NCBI RefSeq assembly: GCF_000496835.1
Contig: NZ_KI543236.1
Span: 1,052,589 to 1,116,588 of the forward strand
DNA from: Thalassobacillus devorans MSP14
GTDB lineage: Bacteria; Bacillota; Bacilli; Bacillales; Halobacillaceae
Reading direction: 5' to 3'
DNA length: 64,000 nt
Position 1 is the stretch's first letter, and the number at the start of each line of letters is the position of its first letter. This document shows, one piece after another, positions 35,866 through 44,665 of this stretch. Position numbers and translations under genes: made by a program. Under the pieces are notes generated by a model. That model was not told the origin of the DNA. It ran no database searches and was given only the letters and a program-made list of their open reading frames with translations.

Positions 35866-37185
35866 GTGAATACAAGTGCAATGAAACTGGATTTCTTTAC
35901 ATCCTCATCACTGAATGGGAAGGTTCAAAAAAATCACCCCCAGAAAGGGAATGCATATATCTTTGGAAACGTATTAGCAGCTCTTCATATAGAAAAAGAA
36001 GAGGGCTCAGGAACAGCTGCGGTTGAAGGGATGGTCCAGCAAATGTTGGCGGGGGCAATCGAGGCGTCTCAAGGAACTAAGATGACAGACCTTCAAGGTA
36101 AGCTTCAAGATACCTTGCCAAAAACTGTCTTGGAAGACTTCGAACAGCTTTCATCGGAATTTCCCCTCGAAGATTTACAGTCATCACAACAGTTAATTAG
36201 CGGGGGTAACACTGAGGCAAAAGAACAATCTGCGGGAAATCGCATATTTTTTCCTGCCCCAATAGCTTCGAGTCCTGCAACAGGCACAGTGGGAGGGGAA
36301 GCAATGGGACAGGAGAACTTGACATTAGCTATACATATGAAAGATTTAATACAACATGCGAAGCAATGGAGAGGCTCAGATACCAGTGAGCACCAATTCG
36401 GAAAGCTGGCAAAACAACTGGTTCAATCATTAGAACAATGGACAGCTCAACACAATGGTAATAACAGCAATGCCCAGCAGGCAGCAGCACAGGGTCAGAA
36501 GGCACCAAACCCTTTGGACGAACCCCTGCTGCGAGACTTGATTAAATGGTACCAGTCCCGTACGGCTATACAAAACCAGGCATATCAAAGTCAATCCCAG
36601 GTGACAACAAAAGATATGACAAAATGGCTGCAGCACGCTTTGAACAGGTACATAACGGCTGATAAGGGGCCGGAAAAGCACTCCTTTCTCCCTGCTGGGA
36701 CTATAACTAAAGTGGAACAGTTCATGATCCATTTGAATCATAGCCAATCGACTGAGGGAATGCAAAAACAATTGATGCAGGAGTTCGACAAAGTTTTAAA
36801 ATCAAGTAATCTTCAATTGTTGAAAAATGGCTCCATGGAAATGCAGCTGAAACTAAGACCCGCACAGCTGGGAGATGTTGTAGTGAGAATGACACAGCTG
36901 AATGGAGAAATGGCTGTAAAAATCATCGTAACATCTCAGGCTGCTAAAGAAATGCTGGAGGGTAATATGCAGCAGCTTCGTCACATGTTCTCCCCACAAC
37001 AGGTGGTGGTTGAAAAGGCGGATATGAGTAGTGCACAGCAGCAATTCCAATCGAAAGACCAACAAACCAACGGCAGTGATGATCAATCCAGTCCAGAGCA
37101 TACTGCTAAACAGCAAGAACGGGAAGAAGAGAATAATGAAAACGAAGATAGTTTCCAGGAAATTTTGTTGAACGAGAAAGTGTAG
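35866..37185 (+). CDS. fliK: FliK, flagellar hook-length control protein
   Basis: FliK is exported while measuring hook length, then switches FlhB specificity. The N-terminal and central parts are low-complexity and Gln/Ala/Ser-rich, as expected for the ruler. The conserved C-terminal domain contains MEMQLKLRPAQLGDVVVRMTQLNGEMAVKIIVTS. The GTG start at 35866 follows AAAGGAGGTG; an ATG two bases earlier is in a frame with an immediate stop. Length is 439 residues. The acidic, Gln-rich tail is usual for the family. Confidence 0.92.
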   Translation: MNTSAMKLDFFTSSSLNGKVQKNHPQKGNAYIFGNVLAALHIEKEEGSGTAAVEGMVQQMLAGAIEASQGTKMTDLQGKLQDTLPKTVLEDFEQLSSEFPLEDLQSSQQLISGGNTEAKEQSAGNRIFFPAPIASSPATGTVGGEAMGQENLTLAIHMKDLIQHAKQWRGSDTSEHQFGKLAKQLVQSLEQWTAQHNGNNSNAQQAAAQGQKAPNPLDEPLLRDLIKWYQSRTAIQNQAYQSQSQVTTKDMTKWLQHALNRYITADKGPEKHSFLPAGTITKVEQFMIHLNHSQSTEGMQKQLMQEFDKVLKSSNLQLLKNGSMEMQLKLRPAQLGDVVVRMTQLNGEMAVKIIVTSQAAKEMLEGNMQQLRHMFSPQQVVVEKADMSSAQQQFQSKDQQTNGSDDQSSPEHTAKQQEREEENNENEDSFQEILLNEKV

Positions 37186-37194
37186 GTGAATGAT

Positions 37195-37638
37195 ATGACC
37201 AAAGTCGATGCTTCACTTTATTTAAACCAGCAGCAATCGAGAGGATCAATCAATTCTACTTTGGATAAGGATGATTTTATAAAGATTCTGATGACACAGC
37301 TCCAAACCCAGGATCCGATGAATCCAATGAAAGATAAAGAATTCATTTCCCAGATGGCTAGTTTTTCCAGCTTGGAACAGATGATGAACATGTCAAAAGC
37401 AATGGAGAAAATGACTGAATCGCAGTCTTTCGCACCTGTTGTCCAATATAGTTCTTTGATCGGTAAAGAAGTTACTTATCCGGTAGATGATACAGAGAGC
37501 CGGAAAGACAGCCGACAAGAGAATGCAGCAGTTACGGCTGTCAGTCAAAAAAACGGCGTTGTCCTGCTTGAATTGAAGAATGGTAAGACGGTAGATGTCC
37601 GGTCAATTTCAAGAGTGAGTGATTTGACGACAGAATGA
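37195..37638 (+). CDS. flgD: FlgD, flagellar hook capping protein
   Basis: FlgD is the scaffold that caps the growing hook. The diagnostic block LDKDDFIKILMTQLQTQDPMNPMKDKEFISQMASFSSLEQM is present near residues 24-64, followed by a short beta domain. ATG 37195 (TKVDASL) is placed from AGGTGA; an in-frame GTG at 37186 directly after the fliK stop is possible. About 147 residues, normal for Bacillus. Confidence 0.94.
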   Translation: MTKVDASLYLNQQQSRGSINSTLDKDDFIKILMTQLQTQDPMNPMKDKEFISQMASFSSLEQMMNMSKAMEKMTESQSFAPVVQYSSLIGKEVTYPVDDTESRKDSRQENAAVTAVSQKNGVVLLELKNGKTVDVRSISRVSDLTTE

Positions 37639-37656
37639 TGTAAGGAAGGGGATGTC

Positions 37657-38028
37657 ATGAAACATCGTATCCACCAGCTGCACCAACCGCTGCCTTTACC
37701 TAAGACACCATTGAAACAACAAGCAGCAGCGTCTGGAGTTTCATTCAAGGATGTCTTGGCTGATGTCCAAACGCTGAAAGTAAGTAAACATGCCGGGGAG
37801 CGGCTGCAAGAAAGAAATATCGAGATTTCTCTAACACAATGGGAAAATATTGCCCACAAAATGAATGAAGCAAAGCAAAAGGGTATCACAGATTCATTGG
37901 TATTGCTGCCCGATGCCGCACTGGTAGTCAGTACAACAAACAATACAGTAATTACAGCGATGGACCGCAGAGAAGCAACTGCAAAAATATTTACAAATAT
38001 TAATGGAACAATTTTGATGGATAAATAG
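37657..38028 (+). CDS. Flagellar operon protein of the TIGR02530 type
   Basis: A 123-residue conserved protein found between flgD and flgE in many Bacillales flagellar operons. The central motif KVSKHAGERLQERNIEISLTQWENIAHKMNEAKQKG and the C-terminal beta segment (DAALVVSTTNNTVITAMDR) fit the family known as flagellar operon protein TIGR02530. Its function has not been established; context suggests hook assembly. The ATG has AAGGAAGGG upstream. Confidence 0.85.
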   Translation: MKHRIHQLHQPLPLPKTPLKQQAAASGVSFKDVLADVQTLKVSKHAGERLQERNIEISLTQWENIAHKMNEAKQKGITDSLVLLPDAALVVSTTNNTVITAMDRREATAKIFTNINGTILMDK

Positions 38029-38116
38029 GCTGGACCCGGATAGGGAGGCCGACAGAACTGCTAATTGATTGATGCAGTTCCCAAATATATGGAATTAAGA
38101 AGGGAATGTCAACCTT

Positions 38117-38965
38117 ATGTTACGTTCAATGTACGCTGGAATATCAGGAATGAAAGGTTTTCAAGCCAAACTGGATACAATCGGGAACAATATTGCCAAT
38201 GTCAATACCTTTGGCTACAAGAAAGGCCGTACCACTTTTCAGGATATGATGAGCCAGACAATTTCAGGAGCTCAGGGTCCTTCCGCCAATAGCTTACTAG
38301 GAGGGAAAAACCCTTCCCAGGTAGGTTTAGGTTCCCAAATAGGGTCGGTAGATACGATTCACACACAAGGCAATCGTCAGACAACCAATCGACCACTTGA
38401 TTTAGCCATAGAAGGCGATGGCATGTTTGTCTTAGCAGAAAATTTAGGTGCAGGCAATAACGTACAAGGCTCAACCTTAAGTTTTTCAAGGGCTGGCAAC
38501 TTCTACCTCGATACCGAAGGGAACATCGTTAGTAGCAATGGACAATATCTCGTAGGTGTTGATGGAAATAACTCACCAACGATTCTCAACATACCTGCAA
38601 CTGCTCAAAGCTTCAGTATTCAGAGTAACGGTGATGTGACTTATGTAGATGATGCTAGCAAGGCTCAATCTGCAGGAACTGTCAGTCTCGCTAACTTTGC
38701 AAACCCGGAAGGACTGGAGAAAGTTGGAGGCAATATGTACCGGGCGACGAATAATGCAGGAGAATTTAATATTTTAGAAGATTTATCCGCACCTGGTTCT
38801 AATGGGACTGGCCAGACTGTTGCGGGTGCACTTGAAATGTCCAATGTGGATCTTTCTGAAGAATTCACAGAGATGATCACAGCCCAGCGTGGTTTCCAGG
38901 CTAATACAAGAATCATCACGACCTCTGATGAAATTCTGCAGGAGCTTGTCAACCTGAAGCGATAA
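38117..38965 (+). CDS. flgE: FlgE, flagellar hook protein (formerly named FlgG in Bacillus)
   Basis: Hook subunit of 282 residues. The N-terminus MLRSMYAGISGMKGFQAKLDTIGNNIANVNTFGYKK and C-terminus LEMSNVDLSEEFTEMITAQRGFQANTRIITTSDEILQELVNLKR are nearly invariant in hook and distal rod proteins; the position after flgD and before swrD makes it the hook protein. The ribosome binding site is unusual: the best candidate AAGGGA lies about 11 nt upstream. A short hairpin (GAACTGC/GCAGTTC) sits in the 88-bp gap before the gene. Confidence 0.93.
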   Translation: MLRSMYAGISGMKGFQAKLDTIGNNIANVNTFGYKKGRTTFQDMMSQTISGAQGPSANSLLGGKNPSQVGLGSQIGSVDTIHTQGNRQTTNRPLDLAIEGDGMFVLAENLGAGNNVQGSTLSFSRAGNFYLDTEGNIVSSNGQYLVGVDGNNSPTILNIPATAQSFSIQSNGDVTYVDDASKAQSAGTVSLANFANPEGLEKVGGNMYRATNNAGEFNILEDLSAPGSNGTGQTVAGALEMSNVDLSEEFTEMITAQRGFQANTRIITTSDEILQELVNLKR

Positions 38966-39012
38966 GTAAGGAAGGAAGGAGGATTCAGCCACTGGTATGA
39001 ATCCTCCCATAT

Positions 39013-39219
39013 ATGATTAAACGGACACGCTTGAACGGAAAAACATTCCAGGCATGCCATATACATAGAACAAATCCACTCCTGTCCGGATGCATTCATA
39101 ACAATGACTGCCGGAAAAAACTGGTAGTCAAAGAAGAAGAAATCAAGCCGCATATCACTACATTTGATCAGGAAATTGGACTGGCAGGGAAATGGAAAGA
39201 AGCAGGTGATGAAGAATGA
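39013..39219 (+). CDS. swrD: SwrD/FlbD-like protein, middle third out of frame
   Basis: SwrD (ylzI, FlbD family) boosts flagellar motor power in B. subtilis. The open frame gives 68 residues, but only the ends look right: IKRTRLNGKTF at the start and KKLVVKEEE...ITTF plus IGLAGKWKEAGDEE at the end. The expected core, AIYIEQIHSCPDAFITMTAGK, is encoded in the +1 frame from 39053. Shifts at about 39052 and at the A6 run 39115-39120 cancel each other. No proper Shine-Dalgarno precedes ATG 39013. It overlaps fliL by 4 bp. Either two base errors exist or the gene makes an altered protein. Confidence 0.82.
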   Translation: MIKRTRLNGKTFQACHIHRTNPLLSGCIHNNDCRKKLVVKEEEIKPHITTFDQEIGLAGKWKEAGDEE

Positions 39220-39638
39220 GCTCCAAACTGGTCAAATCAATGATAATGATACTATCGGGTTTGACGGTGCTTGGAATCGCAGCACTTATTATCGTACTGA
39301 ATATTGGTGATCAACAAAAAGCGGAAGGGAAGCGGTCGATTGATGAAATTATCGAAACTTCCTATGAAACAAAAGAAATCACCACCGATTTAAAAGATAA
39401 TCATTTCGTCAGGATTCAATTTCGCATCGTAACAGATAGCAAAGATGCTAATGAAGAATTGCAGAAACGCGATTTCCAGCTGCAAAATATCCTGATCAAA
39501 GAGCTGGCATCCATGGAAGTCAGTGAGTTCAAGTCAGGTATTGGTCAGTTGGAAAGTACGGTGAAATTGAAATTGAATGAAATGATGACAGAAGGCGAAG
39601 TCACAGATGTATATACCATTAAAAAAGTTTTGCAATGA
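39216..39638 (+). CDS. fliL: FliL, flagellar basal body-associated protein
   Basis: FliL surrounds or supports the stator at the basal body. It has one N-terminal transmembrane helix (about residues 8-29, MIMILSGLTVLGIAALIIVLNI) and an extracytoplasmic domain with NHFVRIQFRIVTDS and the C-terminal DVYTIKKVLQ. Length is 140 residues. The ATG overlaps the swrD stop region, with a GGTGATGAAG-type site. Confidence 0.94.
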   Translation: MSSKLVKSMIMILSGLTVLGIAALIIVLNIGDQQKAEGKRSIDEIIETSYETKEITTDLKDNHFVRIQFRIVTDSKDANEELQKRDFQLQNILIKELASMEVSEFKSGIGQLESTVKLKLNEMMTEGEVTDVYTIKKVLQ

Positions 39639-39673
39639 TAAAAAGGTTCTTCACATGAACGGAGGTGAAATAA

Positions 39674-40672
39674 TTGGCAGAAGAGGTTCTTTCTCAAAGT
39701 GAAATTGATGCCCTTCTCTCTGCAATTTCCACTGGGGAAATGGATGCGGATGAATTGAAGGAAGAAGAAAAAGAAAAAAAGGTAAGGGTATATGATTTCA
39801 AGCGTGCGCTTCGGTTTTCCAAAGACCAGGTTCGCAGCTTATCGAGAATCCATGAGAATTTTGCCCGTCTATTGACCACTTATTTTTCAGCCAAGCTTCG
39901 TACGTATGTGAATATCTCAGTTGCTTCCGTCGATCAGGTTCCATACGAAGAGTTCATCCGCTCGATACCTAAAATGACGATTTTAAACATATTCAGCATG
40001 CCGCCATTAAACGGCAGGATCCTCTTCGAAATCAATCCCAATATTGCTTATACAATGCTTGACAGGGTGTTGGGAGGGCGTGGAGCAAGCGTAAATAAGG
40101 TGGAAAATCTGACGGAAATCGAAACAACAATCATGAGCCAATTATTCGAACATGCAGCTGCCAATGTAAAAGAGGCATGGAGTTCTATTGTCGACATCGA
40201 GCCCATGATGGAAGAGTTCGAAGTCAATCCTCAGTTTCTCCAAATGGTGTCACCTAATGAGACAGTAGTGGTCATCTCTTTGAATACGACCATCGGGGAT
40301 TCGAGCGGAATGATCAATATATGCATCCCTCATGTTGTTTTAGAACCTATCATTCCTAAGCTATCTGTCCATTACTGGATGCAGAATCAGCAACCGCAAG
40401 AAAGTAAGCCTGAAGAATATCAGGTCCTTTCCAAATCGATAAAAAAGACGAAGGTAGAAGTGAAAGCTGTTTTAGGAGAAGCAGATATTTCCATTGAGGA
40501 GTTTCTTTACCTCAACCGAAATGACGTCATCCAGCTCGACCAGCTGATCAATGAACCAATGCAGTTATGTATTGATGAAGAACCTAAATTCTATGTGCAG
40601 CCAGGAAAGAAACGCAAAAAAATGGCCGTGCAGATTCTCGAAGAAATTCAAAGGGGGGAAGATGATGAATGA
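39674..40672 (+). CDS. fliM: FliM, flagellar motor switch protein
   Basis: FliM forms the C-ring and binds phosphorylated CheY through its N-terminal peptide. That peptide, EVLSQSEIDALLSAI, is intact at residues 4-18, so the motor can still receive CheY-P. The CheC-like middle domain and C-terminal SpoA domain are complete. The start is TTG at 39674 with GGAGGTG upstream; length 332 residues. It overlaps the fliY start by 8 bp. Confidence 0.97.
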   Translation: MAEEVLSQSEIDALLSAISTGEMDADELKEEEKEKKVRVYDFKRALRFSKDQVRSLSRIHENFARLLTTYFSAKLRTYVNISVASVDQVPYEEFIRSIPKMTILNIFSMPPLNGRILFEINPNIAYTMLDRVLGGRGASVNKVENLTEIETTIMSQLFEHAAANVKEAWSSIVDIEPMMEEFEVNPQFLQMVSPNETVVVISLNTTIGDSSGMINICIPHVVLEPIIPKLSVHYWMQNQQPQESKPEEYQVLSKSIKKTKVEVKAVLGEADISIEEFLYLNRNDVIQLDQLINEPMQLCIDEEPKFYVQPGKKRKKMAVQILEEIQRGEDDE

Positions 40673-41852
40673 TGATATGTTATCTCAGGATGAAATTGAT
40701 GCACTGTTAAATGGCAGTGATAGCGATGAGGACTTCAGTGATGAACCAAACAATGCCAGCCAGCGAGTAAATGTGGATGAGTATTTATCGGAATTAGAAC
40801 GGGATGCTCTCGGGGAAATCGGGAATATTTCGTTCGGCAGTTCTGCTACGGCATTATCTTCGTTGCTGAATCAAAAGGTGGAAATCACGACTCCTACTAC
40901 AATGGTGATCGACAGAACACAGCTGAATGAAGAATTCCCTAAACCGAATGTGGCAATCAAAGTGACCTATACGGATGGATTTTCCGGAGATAATTTATTG
41001 ATCATCCGGGCTAAGGATGCAGCAATTATTGCAGATTTGATGCTTGGTGGGGACGGTACTTCACCGTCGGAGGATTTGAAGGACATACATCTTAGTGCTG
41101 TGCAGGAGGCAATGAACCAAATGATGGGTTCAGCCGCGACTAGTATGTCAACCGTTTTTGAAAAAAGAGTAGATATTTCTCCGCCGGTCATTGATGTACT
41201 GGGCATTCCTGAAGATGAAGGACTTGGTTATATACCAGATGAAAATATATTAGTTAAAGTTTCTTTCCATTTGAAAGTTGGTAATTTGATAGATTCTAAT
41301 ATTATGCAGCTGCTGCCCTATCAGTTTGCCAAAGAACTGGTCAATCGATTATTCAACCCTGCTTATCAGGAAAAACATACCAGAGATCATCAGATAGCTG
41401 CTCAAGAGCAAATATCTCCTCCAGTGCTGAATGCTGATGAAAAAAAATACTTCTCCCGGTCTACCGCTCCACACAAAACATCAAAACAAGGTGCTCAATT
41501 GTTAGGCAGAAATGGCCATCCTAATACGGATGCAGATATTCAATCGGCTCAGTTTTCTGATTTTGGCAATAACCAGAGTATTTCCACTGAACAGAAAAAT
41601 TTAGATATGCTGTTAGATATTCCATTGAAAGTGACGGTGGAACTGGGCAGAGCCAAACGCACCATCAAAGATATTTTGGAGCTGTCTTCTGGTTCCGTAG
41701 TCGAGCTGGATAAGCTTGCCGGTGAACCGGTCGACATTCATGTCAATAATAAGCTGATCGCCCAAGGCGAAGTAGTCGTCATCGATGAAAATTTTGGCGT
41801 CCGGGTGACGGATATATTAAGCCCTGAAGACAGGCTTAAAAAAATTAAATAG
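40665..41852 (+). CDS. fliY: FliY, motor switch protein with CheC-like phosphatase domain
   Basis: FliY is the Bacillus C-ring protein that combines a CheY-binding N-terminus (LSQDEIDALLNG), a CheC-like CheY-P phosphatase middle domain (GEIGNISFGSSATALS and IHLSAVQEAMNQMMGSAATSMS), a variable linker, and a C-terminal FliN/SpoA domain (LLDIPLKVTVELGRAKRTIKDILEL). I chose ATG 40665, 6 nt after GGGGGG; ATG 40662 is possible. As cheC is missing from this locus, FliY is the only CheY-P phosphatase seen here. Confidence 0.95.
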   Translation: MNDDMLSQDEIDALLNGSDSDEDFSDEPNNASQRVNVDEYLSELERDALGEIGNISFGSSATALSSLLNQKVEITTPTTMVIDRTQLNEEFPKPNVAIKVTYTDGFSGDNLLIIRAKDAAIIADLMLGGDGTSPSEDLKDIHLSAVQEAMNQMMGSAATSMSTVFEKRVDISPPVIDVLGIPEDEGLGYIPDENILVKVSFHLKVGNLIDSNIMQLLPYQFAKELVNRLFNPAYQEKHTRDHQIAAQEQISPPVLNADEKKYFSRSTAPHKTSKQGAQLLGRNGHPNTDADIQSAQFSDFGNNQSISTEQKNLDMLLDIPLKVTVELGRAKRTIKDILELSSGSVVELDKLAGEPVDIHVNNKLIAQGEVVVIDENFGVRVTDILSPEDRLKKIK

Positions 41853-41878
41853 CAGCATGGAGAGAGGAGAAATTATAA

Positions 41879-42241
41879 ATGGCTAATAAAGTATTGATTG
41901 TTGATGATGCAGCATTTATGCGGATGATGATCAAAGATATTTTAACTAAGAATGGATTTGAAGTAGTAGGTGAAGCGCAGGATGGCCAGGAGGCGATCGA
42001 TAAGTATGAAGAGACTTCACCTGACCTGGTGACTATGGATATAACAATGCCGGAAATGGACGGCATCACTGCTTTGAAGGAAATCAGACAAAGTCACCCT
42101 GAAGCCAAAACCATCATGTGTTCAGCTATGGGGCAGCAGGCGATGGTCATTGATGCCATCCAGGCAGGCGCAAAGGATTTTATAGTCAAGCCCTTTCAGG
42201 CAGACCGGGTTATTGAAGCAATCCAGAAAGCATTAGATTAA
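41879..42241 (+). CDS. cheY: CheY, chemotaxis response regulator
   Basis: Single receiver domain of 120 residues that, when phosphorylated by CheA, binds FliM and FliY. Acidic pocket residues Asp9/Asp10 are in VDDAAFMR, the phosphorylation site is Asp54 in TMDITMPEMDG, and the conserved Ser/Lys pair is at Ser82 and Lys104 (VKPF). The protein looks fully functional although its kinase gene in this operon is truncated. A GAGAGGAG site precedes the ATG. Confidence 0.96.
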   Translation: MANKVLIVDDAAFMRMMIKDILTKNGFEVVGEAQDGQEAIDKYEETSPDLVTMDITMPEMDGITALKEIRQSHPEAKTIMCSAMGQQAMVIDAIQAGAKDFIVKPFQADRVIEAIQKALD

Positions 42242-42260
42242 GTGAAGAAGTGAGGCTGCT

Positions 42261-42935
42261 ATGATAAATAGAGTATTGATATTCACCCTGGCCATACTGG
42301 CAGCTGTGATCCCGGTTTTATCGCCTAATGTGGTAACAGCAAGGCCTTCCGTCATCGATTGTACCGAAAACCCAGGTTTGGAGGGCTGCAGAGAAGGTGG
42401 GTCAGGAGCTGGTGAAGCGCCGGGGGATTCAGAAGGACAGAATAATGAGGCTGCCCCGTCAAACGACTCCATGGCCTGGAACCTGGTCCAGTTATTATTT
42501 TCACTGCTATTGGTTTTGGGATTGATTTACGGGCTGCTGAAATTTTTCAATCGGAAAAATAAGATGTTCCAAAAAAATCGCAAGCTGGAAAATATAGGAG
42601 GTCTTTCGCTCGGCCCAAACCGCTCTCTTCAGCTTGTCCGAATTGGAGACCGTGTGTTAGTGATCGGAGTGGGTGAAAATGTGAAAATGGTAACAGAAAT
42701 TAAGGACGAAACTTCTAAACAAAATTTAATGCAGGCAGATCAGGAAGAGACGCTGGATGACCAGTTGATTTCCCGTTTTTTCAACAAGAAGGATAAAAAG
42801 AAACCGAAAACCTACCAGCAATCTTCTTCCATACAATTCCAACAATTGTTTGAAGGTGAACTTGGAGACCTGAAAGAAAACCGACAACGACTTTTACATA
42901 ACAAGAAGCAGCGAGAGGATTATCACGATGAATGA
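42261..42935 (+). CDS. fliO: FliO (FliZ), flagellar export apparatus protein
   Basis: FliO assists assembly of FliP in the export gate. The protein has an N-terminal signal-peptide-like segment (residues 1-28), a Gly/Glu-rich extracytoplasmic stretch with a Cys pair, a transmembrane helix (about residues 74-92, LVQLLFSLLLVLGLIYGLLKF), and a cytoplasmic domain with IGGLSLGPNRSLQLVRIGDRVLVIGV. B. subtilis calls this gene fliZ. It overlaps fliP by 8 bp. Confidence 0.92.
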   Translation: MINRVLIFTLAILAAVIPVLSPNVVTARPSVIDCTENPGLEGCREGGSGAGEAPGDSEGQNNEAAPSNDSMAWNLVQLLFSLLLVLGLIYGLLKFFNRKNKMFQKNRKLENIGGLSLGPNRSLQLVRIGDRVLVIGVGENVKMVTEIKDETSKQNLMQADQEETLDDQLISRFFNKKDKKKPKTYQQSSSIQFQQLFEGELGDLKENRQRLLHNKKQREDYHDE

Positions 42936-43593
42936 ATTCGCAGAAATCTTTTCAAGCTCTGATCCTGAAAACGTCTCGACAGCAGTGCGTCTCATGTTAT
43001 TGTTTACCGTCCTTTCATTGGCACCAGGTATTCTGATTTTAATGACCAGCTTTACACGAATCCTAATTGTCCTGTCATTTGTACGTACATCTCTTGCGAC
43101 CCAACAAATGCCACCCAACCAGGTACTGATAGGGATCGCCCTGTTTCTCACCTTCTTCATTATGGCTCCGACATTGCAGGAAGTGAATAATGAAGCATTG
43201 CAGCCACTTTTCAATGAAGAGATTACATTAGATGAAGCTTATGAAGAGGCTGCTGTTCCTATGAAGGAATTCATGGCGAAACATACGCGACAAAAGGATT
43301 TGGCTTTGTTTATGAATTACGCCCAAATGGAACGACCGGAAACCATTCAGGATATTCCGATGACAACGCTCGTGCCTGCTTTTGCTATTAGTGAATTGAA
43401 AACCGCGTTTCAAATGGGGTTCATGATATTCGTCCCGTTTCTTGTCATTGATATGGCAGTGGCCAGCGTCTTGATGTCTATGGGGATGATGATGCTGCCC
43501 CCTGTGATGATTTCTCTGCCATTCAAAATTCTATTATTCGTCCTGGTGGATGGATGGTATTTGATTACGCATTCCTTATTGGAAGGATTTTAG
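42928..43593 (+). CDS. fliP: FliP, flagellar export gate protein
   Basis: FliP forms the core of the type III export gate. Hydrophobic membrane segments and the hallmark LTSFTRILIVLSFVRTSLATQQMPPNQVLIGIALFLTFF and LVPAFAISELKTAFQMGFMIFVPFLVIDMAVASVLMSMGMMMLPP are present. Length 221 residues, normal for Bacillus. Confidence 0.97.
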   Translation: MNEFAEIFSSSDPENVSTAVRLMLLFTVLSLAPGILILMTSFTRILIVLSFVRTSLATQQMPPNQVLIGIALFLTFFIMAPTLQEVNNEALQPLFNEEITLDEAYEEAAVPMKEFMAKHTRQKDLALFMNYAQMERPETIQDIPMTTLVPAFAISELKTAFQMGFMIFVPFLVIDMAVASVLMSMGMMMLPPVMISLPFKILLFVLVDGWYLITHSLLEGF

Positions 43594-43611
43594 GGATAGG
43601 AGGTAGGTTGG

Positions 43612-43881
43612 ATGAACAGTGAGATGGTCATCTCTTTAGCAGAAAGAGGGATTTATACAGTATTGATGGTAACCGGTCCATTGTTGATATTAGCACTCGG
43701 TGTCGGTTTGCTGGTAAGTATTTTCCAGGCGACCACCCAGATCCAGGAACAGACACTTGCCTTCATCCCGAAAATCGTTGCAGTCTTGCTTGGACTGATC
43801 TTTTTTGGACCATGGATGCTGACGCAAGTAGTCGAGTTTACTGCGGATATCTTCAACAATCTTAATATGTTGGTAGGTTAG
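43612..43881 (+). CDS. fliQ: FliQ, flagellar export gate protein
   Basis: Two-helix membrane protein of 89 residues in the FliPQR gate. The helices are about residues 16-38 and 52-75; the conserved ATTQIQEQTLAFIPKI loop lies between them. GATAGGAGGTAGG gives a strong ribosome binding site. Confidence 0.96.
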   Translation: MNSEMVISLAERGIYTVLMVTGPLLILALGVGLLVSIFQATTQIQEQTLAFIPKIVAVLLGLIFFGPWMLTQVVEFTADIFNNLNMLVG

Positions 43882-43884
43882 ATT

Positions 43885-44664
43885 ATGCTTGAAACTATTA
43901 ATCTGGCAAGTATTCCTGCATTTTTATTGATTTTAGTCAGGGTTACAGCATTTTTTGTAACATTGCCACTCTTTTCCTACCGTAACGTACCTGCCCAGCA
44001 TAAAGTCGGGATCAGTTTCTTTTTAGCACTATTGATGTTTTTCACGATTGATATTCCACTCGTTTTGCCTAATGGTACATACTTACTCCTTTTATTAAAG
44101 GAAGCATTTGTTGGAATCATGATTGGCTTGATTGCCTATATCATATTAGCTGCTGTTCAAATTGCAGGAGGATTCATCGATTTCCAAATGGGTTTTGCGA
44201 TTGCGAATGTCATTGATCCACAGACCGGAGCCCAAAGCCCTTTGATTGGCCAGTACCTTTATACGTTTGCTTTATTGTTTTTATTAGCGGTGAATGGTCA
44301 TCATTTAATGCTGGATGGTATTTTTTACAGCTATGAATTGATTCCGATGCAGGTCTGGATTCCGATTGGAGAAAGCAATATAGCTGCGTTCGTCATCGAT
44401 GCTTTTAATCAGATGTTCATCATCGCATTTTTAATGGCAGTGCCTGTGGTGGGCTGTTTGTTTCTTGTCGATGTCGCTTTAGGCATCGTTGCCCGGACAG
44501 TGCCGCAATTGAATGTCTTCGTGGTCGGCCTTCCTTTGAAAATACTGGTAGCCCTTGTCGTCCTATTCCTATCGATGGGAATATTCATGATGCTGATCGA
44601 AAATCTATTTGATACCATGCTCGCCACAATGAGAGGCTTGATGCAGCTATTTGGAGGCGCCTGA
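43885..44664 (+). CDS. fliR: FliR, flagellar export gate protein
   Basis: Polytopic membrane protein (259 residues, five to six hydrophobic segments) completing the FliPQR gate. It shows the conserved block GGFIDFQMGFAIANVIDPQTGAQSP and NVFVVGLPLKILVALVVL. It starts 3 bp after fliQ and ends 1 bp before the flhB start codon. Confidence 0.96.
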   Translation: MLETINLASIPAFLLILVRVTAFFVTLPLFSYRNVPAQHKVGISFFLALLMFFTIDIPLVLPNGTYLLLLLKEAFVGIMIGLIAYIILAAVQIAGGFIDFQMGFAIANVIDPQTGAQSPLIGQYLYTFALLFLLAVNGHHLMLDGIFYSYELIPMQVWIPIGESNIAAFVIDAFNQMFIIAFLMAVPVVGCLFLVDVALGIVARTVPQLNVFVVGLPLKILVALVVLFLSMGIFMMLIENLFDTMLATMRGLMQLFGGA

Positions 44665-44665
44665 T

